Shown piece by piece: positions 61,505 through 64,000 of a stretch of 64,000 nucleotides of DNA (positions within the stretch are counted from its first letter, which is position 1; each line of letters begins with the position of its first letter). A program made the position numbers and the translations under genes. The notes beneath the pieces were generated by a model. That model was not told the origin of the DNA. It saw nothing but the letters and a program-made list of their open reading frames with translations, and made no database searches. The stretch comes from Candidatus Poribacteria bacterium (GTDB lineage: Bacteria; Poribacteria; WGA-4E; WGA-3G), in NCBI GenBank assembly GCA_022828145.1, contig JAJEJA010000024.1, positions 115,093-179,092 of the forward strand, in the 5' to 3' direction.

Positions 61505-62326
61505 TTATGATGCTTTCTGGGCAACGAAGGTTACTTCTGTTTTGCCTTCTAATCCTGCTACAACTGGGAAGGTCCGTTCACCATGCCCATCCTTTGTAAC
61601 ATACCGCACTTCTGGTGAGAAATACGCATAGAGGGCAGTGTTTCTGGAATGTGGCGATGCATTTGGACCGGATCCGTGTACCATCAAGCTGTGGAAAAAG
61701 AGCGCACTTCCAGCAGAAAGGGGTACATCCATCTGCTGCTTCGCCACATCCTCTCTATCGGTAAGTTCAGCATCCTGTTGTCGGGCAATCCCACCCCACT
61801 CTTGCACACCCCATAAGTGACTACGGGGAACGACTTTAAAGCAACCGTTCTCTACAGTCGCATCGTTTAGAGCGATACTCACCGTGACCAGTCTCGGTGG
61901 TTCCATAGGCCAATAGGCTGAATCTTGATGCAATCCATGAGATGAACCGTGGAAAGCAGGTTTAAACATTAAGGTGCTTCTAAATAGGAGCAAGTCATCT
62001 CCGATTAAGTTTTGCAGCACAGCAATTAGGTTTGGATGTTGTGCTAAATCCTTAAACACCTCTGAGTATTGACGCGTATTCTCAGCTTTCCGTAATACAG
62101 GCAATGCATCACCCTGCGTCTTATCTTTAGCGAAAGGTTCCTGCTGGACATGCCTGCGTGCAATATCAGCACGTTCCTTTTCTGTATCAGATGCCTGTCC
62201 AGCTGCAAACTGATGTAGTAGGTGTATCTCTTGCTGACACTTTTTCACCTCTTCAGGTGATAATAGGTCTTTAACAACGAGGTAGCCTTCTTTCTCAAAA
62301 AAGTCCTTCTGATCAGTCTTATCCAT
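61505..62326 (-). CDS. Phytanoyl-CoA dioxygenase family protein
   Basis: The start at ATG 62326 lies 1 base after the transporter stop, with GGAGGA formed by the last two codons of that gene. The frame to 62377 overlaps the transporter. The 273-residue protein has the iron triad His133-Gln-Asp135 (HGLHQDSAYW) and His218 (FHSLMVHGSGPN), plus PRLVTVSIALNDATVENGCF and KVVPRSHLWG core strands. It is translationally coupled to the transporter, so its substrate may be taken up by it. Confidence 0.9.
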   Translation of the reverse strand: MDKTDQKDFFEKEGYLVVKDLLSPEEVKKCQQEIHLLHQFAAGQASDTEKERADIARRHVQQEPFAKDKTQGDALPVLRKAENTRQYSEVFKDLAQHPNLIAVLQNLIGDDLLLFRSTLMFKPAFHGSSHGLHQDSAYWPMEPPRLVTVSIALNDATVENGCFKVVPRSHLWGVQEWGGIARQQDAELTDREDVAKQQMDVPLSAGSALFFHSLMVHGSGPNASPHSRNTALYAYFSPEVRYVTKDGHGERTFPVVAGLEGKTEVTFVAQKAS

Positions 62327-62327
62327 T

Positions 62328-63827
62328 TTATCCTCCGAAGAGTTTTGATATTTCATATATAACGCTTGAAATCGCAAACCCGATATAGACAGCAGAAGCG
62401 ATCAGCATCATTATTGTTGAAATTGCTTTAGGTTTTGCAAAACTCGGTAAAAACTTTCTGTTCATGTAAAGGGTTAGTGGTACATAAATTGCCATTGCGA
62501 ATCCACCCATATAAGCTGCACTGAATAAGAATCCGAGTTCGCTGACGTTTAATTGCTCCATAACATAAGTAATCACACATCCTGCGACGATCCAGATACC
62601 CGCTACAAGGAGATACCACCAGCTCAATGACCGTTTTTTTGCACCTTTGAAGTTCGTGTAGACAATATCAGAGATGGAACGACTTACACCGTCGACCAAG
62701 GCAAGTTGTGTACCGAAGAGTGTTGCGACACCGACGAGTAGAAAGATATATTGCCCCGGCAATCCCCAAATGTCTTTTAAAATGTTAGCTTCATCATATA
62801 TGAGTGTTCCCGCTTCTGGGACAATTCCTTTTGGGTGTAGAACCGCAAGAGCACCAAAGATAAAGAGGAGCATCGTGACGGTGTTAAGTGCCCAAAAGAA
62901 GAGCATTTGATCCTGTTTAATATATCGCCACCATGCAGTGAACCGTTGGCGATTCTCTTCCGTTTCCTCACATAAGAATCCGGTAGATGGCACTGTTTCG
63001 TCTCTTCCACGCAGCGGGTTTCGTAGAGATGGTAACCGTGCTCCCATACCGATGTTCTTGTCACGGAGATAGAACGTGTAGAATAGGTTTGCAGTGCCAC
63101 CTGCTCCAGCGAAAACCACAGCAATAAATAGTTTCTTGACGGTCAATCTATTATCCGCACTGTGTTCAACGTTAGCAATAAATAGGTCCTTGAAGTTCAT
63201 ATCATCCGGGATGCGTCCAACGTTTATCAGTCCAGACCCCAACTCTTTCCAAGTATCAAGATTACCTACAGCAATAACGACAAGAATCAGTCCAATGGTA
63301 ACAATCGCAACGAGTAGTTCGACTGTATTCTCAACAGACTTATATACCATTTTTGGACCAAACAGGATCAGTGCGACAGCCGTGAAAGTAACGACAGTCC
63401 AGAAAGTATCTGAACCCCACCCGTTGGGTCCTATTAGAAGTGCCTTCAGTGCAAGTCCTGAGGTGCGTGCCCACCCCGGTGCAATCCAACTTACGACGGT
63501 AAGCAGAATGAACAGAGGTGCAAAACCTCTCCAGATACGACTATAACCTGTATAAACAGTTTCACCTGTCGTTATCGTCCATCTACCGACTTCAAAGTTG
63601 ATCCAGAGCTGGAGAAAGACACCTAAAACTGCTGCCCATACCAAACTACCGCCGTATTGTGCAGCGATTCGGGGCCATATCACAATTTCTCCCGCGCCAA
63701 TAGACAGACCGACTAAGATTGCCCCGGGTCCCGCTATTTTCCAAAACGGTAACTGTTTTTCAGGAAGATCAATTGTCTTAAAGCTCTCAAGCTTTTCAAA
63801 AATGTTTGATATACTGAATTTAGTCAT
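62328..63827 (-). CDS. Nramp-related transporter lacking DPGN
   Basis: The 499-residue protein has about 11-12 TM helices. TM1 reads GPGAILVGLSIGAGEIVIWP, where canonical Nramp metal transporters have the metal-binding DPGN; here the position reads GAGE. The TM6 region reads FAGAGGTANLFYT instead of the MPH-containing motif. The fold is retained but the metal site is not, so it probably transports something else, or is an acid-coupled relative. It starts the operon with the PhyH gene. Confidence 0.8.
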   Translation of the reverse strand: MTKFSISNIFEKLESFKTIDLPEKQLPFWKIAGPGAILVGLSIGAGEIVIWPRIAAQYGGSLVWAAVLGVFLQLWINFEVGRWTITTGETVYTGYSRIWRGFAPLFILLTVVSWIAPGWARTSGLALKALLIGPNGWGSDTFWTVVTFTAVALILFGPKMVYKSVENTVELLVAIVTIGLILVVIAVGNLDTWKELGSGLINVGRIPDDMNFKDLFIANVEHSADNRLTVKKLFIAVVFAGAGGTANLFYTFYLRDKNIGMGARLPSLRNPLRGRDETVPSTGFLCEETEENRQRFTAWWRYIKQDQMLFFWALNTVTMLLFIFGALAVLHPKGIVPEAGTLIYDEANILKDIWGLPGQYIFLLVGVATLFGTQLALVDGVSRSISDIVYTNFKGAKKRSLSWWYLLVAGIWIVAGCVITYVMEQLNVSELGFLFSAAYMGGFAMAIYVPLTLYMNRKFLPSFAKPKAISTIMMLIASAVYIGFAISSVIYEISKLFGG

Positions 63828-63861
63828 ACTTCATCTCTCTTTTCCTCAGAAACATAGTAAT

Positions 63862-64000
63862 AACGTGAGTTTGATAAATCATTTCGGTTGCGTTCACTCA
63901 CACCATTTCGTATCCGATAGGCGTGCATTGTAGCACAAACTTTCAGTTTGTGGCACATTTTCGCAAACTGGAAAGTTTGCGCTACATTTATCAAACTCAC
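63862..64000. mobile_element. MITE-like element, core type B, cut by window edge
   Basis: AACGTGAGTTTGATAAATCA followed by the type B core is almost identical to 60395-60536 (one internal difference). The last bases TTTATCAAACTCAC are the beginning of the right end; the element should finish at about 64003. It lies 35 bases upstream of the transporter start. Confidence 0.75.

Noticed and set aside
1..64000. tRNA or rRNA genes
   Set aside because: No segment with tRNA arms or rRNA-like conserved blocks was recognised by eye; a tRNAscan or covariance search would settle it.

Overview
The window is a gene-dense bacterial chromosome segment of low to moderate GC. Its gene mix resembles Candidatus Poribacteria or a related sponge/marine lineage: three Gfo/Idh/MocA oxidoreductases, two aldo/keto reductases, four phytanoyl-CoA dioxygenase-like (PhyH) enzymes, a TPR/FG-GAP/ASPIC protein, WD40 and BNR proteins, HEAT fusions, DUF5069, a DUF6785-type membrane protein and an Nramp relative. 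This taxonomic reading is inference from gene content; no rRNA or tRNA gene was recognised. dnaE (16874-20422) is the only core housekeeping gene.

Layout. 1-4.5 kb: the 5' part of a gamma-glutamyltransferase, a secreted beta-barrel-like protein, three tandem paralogous small membrane proteins and an oxidoreductase. 4.7-16.7 kb: small-molecule metabolism (S10 peptidase, oxidoreductases, SDR, PhyH-HEAT fusion, class III aminotransferase, a PhyH protein whose HxD motif reads HNG), a restriction-modification relic and a caspase-like/PEGA membrane protein. 16.9-24.9 kb: dnaE, small lipoproteins, a membrane coiled-coil protein and an MFS transporter. 24.9-32 kb: a 1159-residue TPR/FG-GAP/ASPIC protein, two secreted paralogues with a shared C-terminal motif, PhyH and a DUF815-type ATPase. 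32-36.6 kb: a VapBC-like pair, an oxidoreductase, and a HEAT-fused DNA methyltransferase followed by a PD-(D/E)XK-like nuclease. 36.6-48.4 kb: copper ATPase, a frameshifted lipoprotein, a GT-C glycosyltransferase, a split protease-TPR double module around an A9 tract, a WD40 protein and an IsrB (RuvC without HNH) element with a candidate omega RNA. 48.4-64 kb: a triple DUF5069 protein, BNR and VOC proteins, MFS, AlkB-like, a DUF433/DUF5615 toxin-antitoxin pair, a secreted carbohydrate-binding-like protein, metallophosphoesterase, STAS, DUF6785-type, FAH, and an Nramp-PhyH operon.

Mobile and repeat content is notable. A miniature inverted-repeat family (ends AACGTGAGTTTGATAAAT, about 142-168 bp) is present in six copies. 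Two copies carry perfect 5-bp target duplications, and there are two unrelated core types. One core also occurs without the terminal repeats. These elements sit at gene boundaries, in two cases overlapping stop codons.

The strongest leads are: (i) the same C-terminal K-(V/L)-TT-x-W-x-x-(L/I/V)-K tail on three secreted proteins, a possible sorting signal; (ii) the IsrB locus with omega RNA-like hairpins; (iii) the HEAT-methyltransferase/nuclease pair; (iv) the A9 tract joining two protease-TPR modules; (v) the PhyH protein with HxG in place of HxD; (vi) the transposon-like repeat family.
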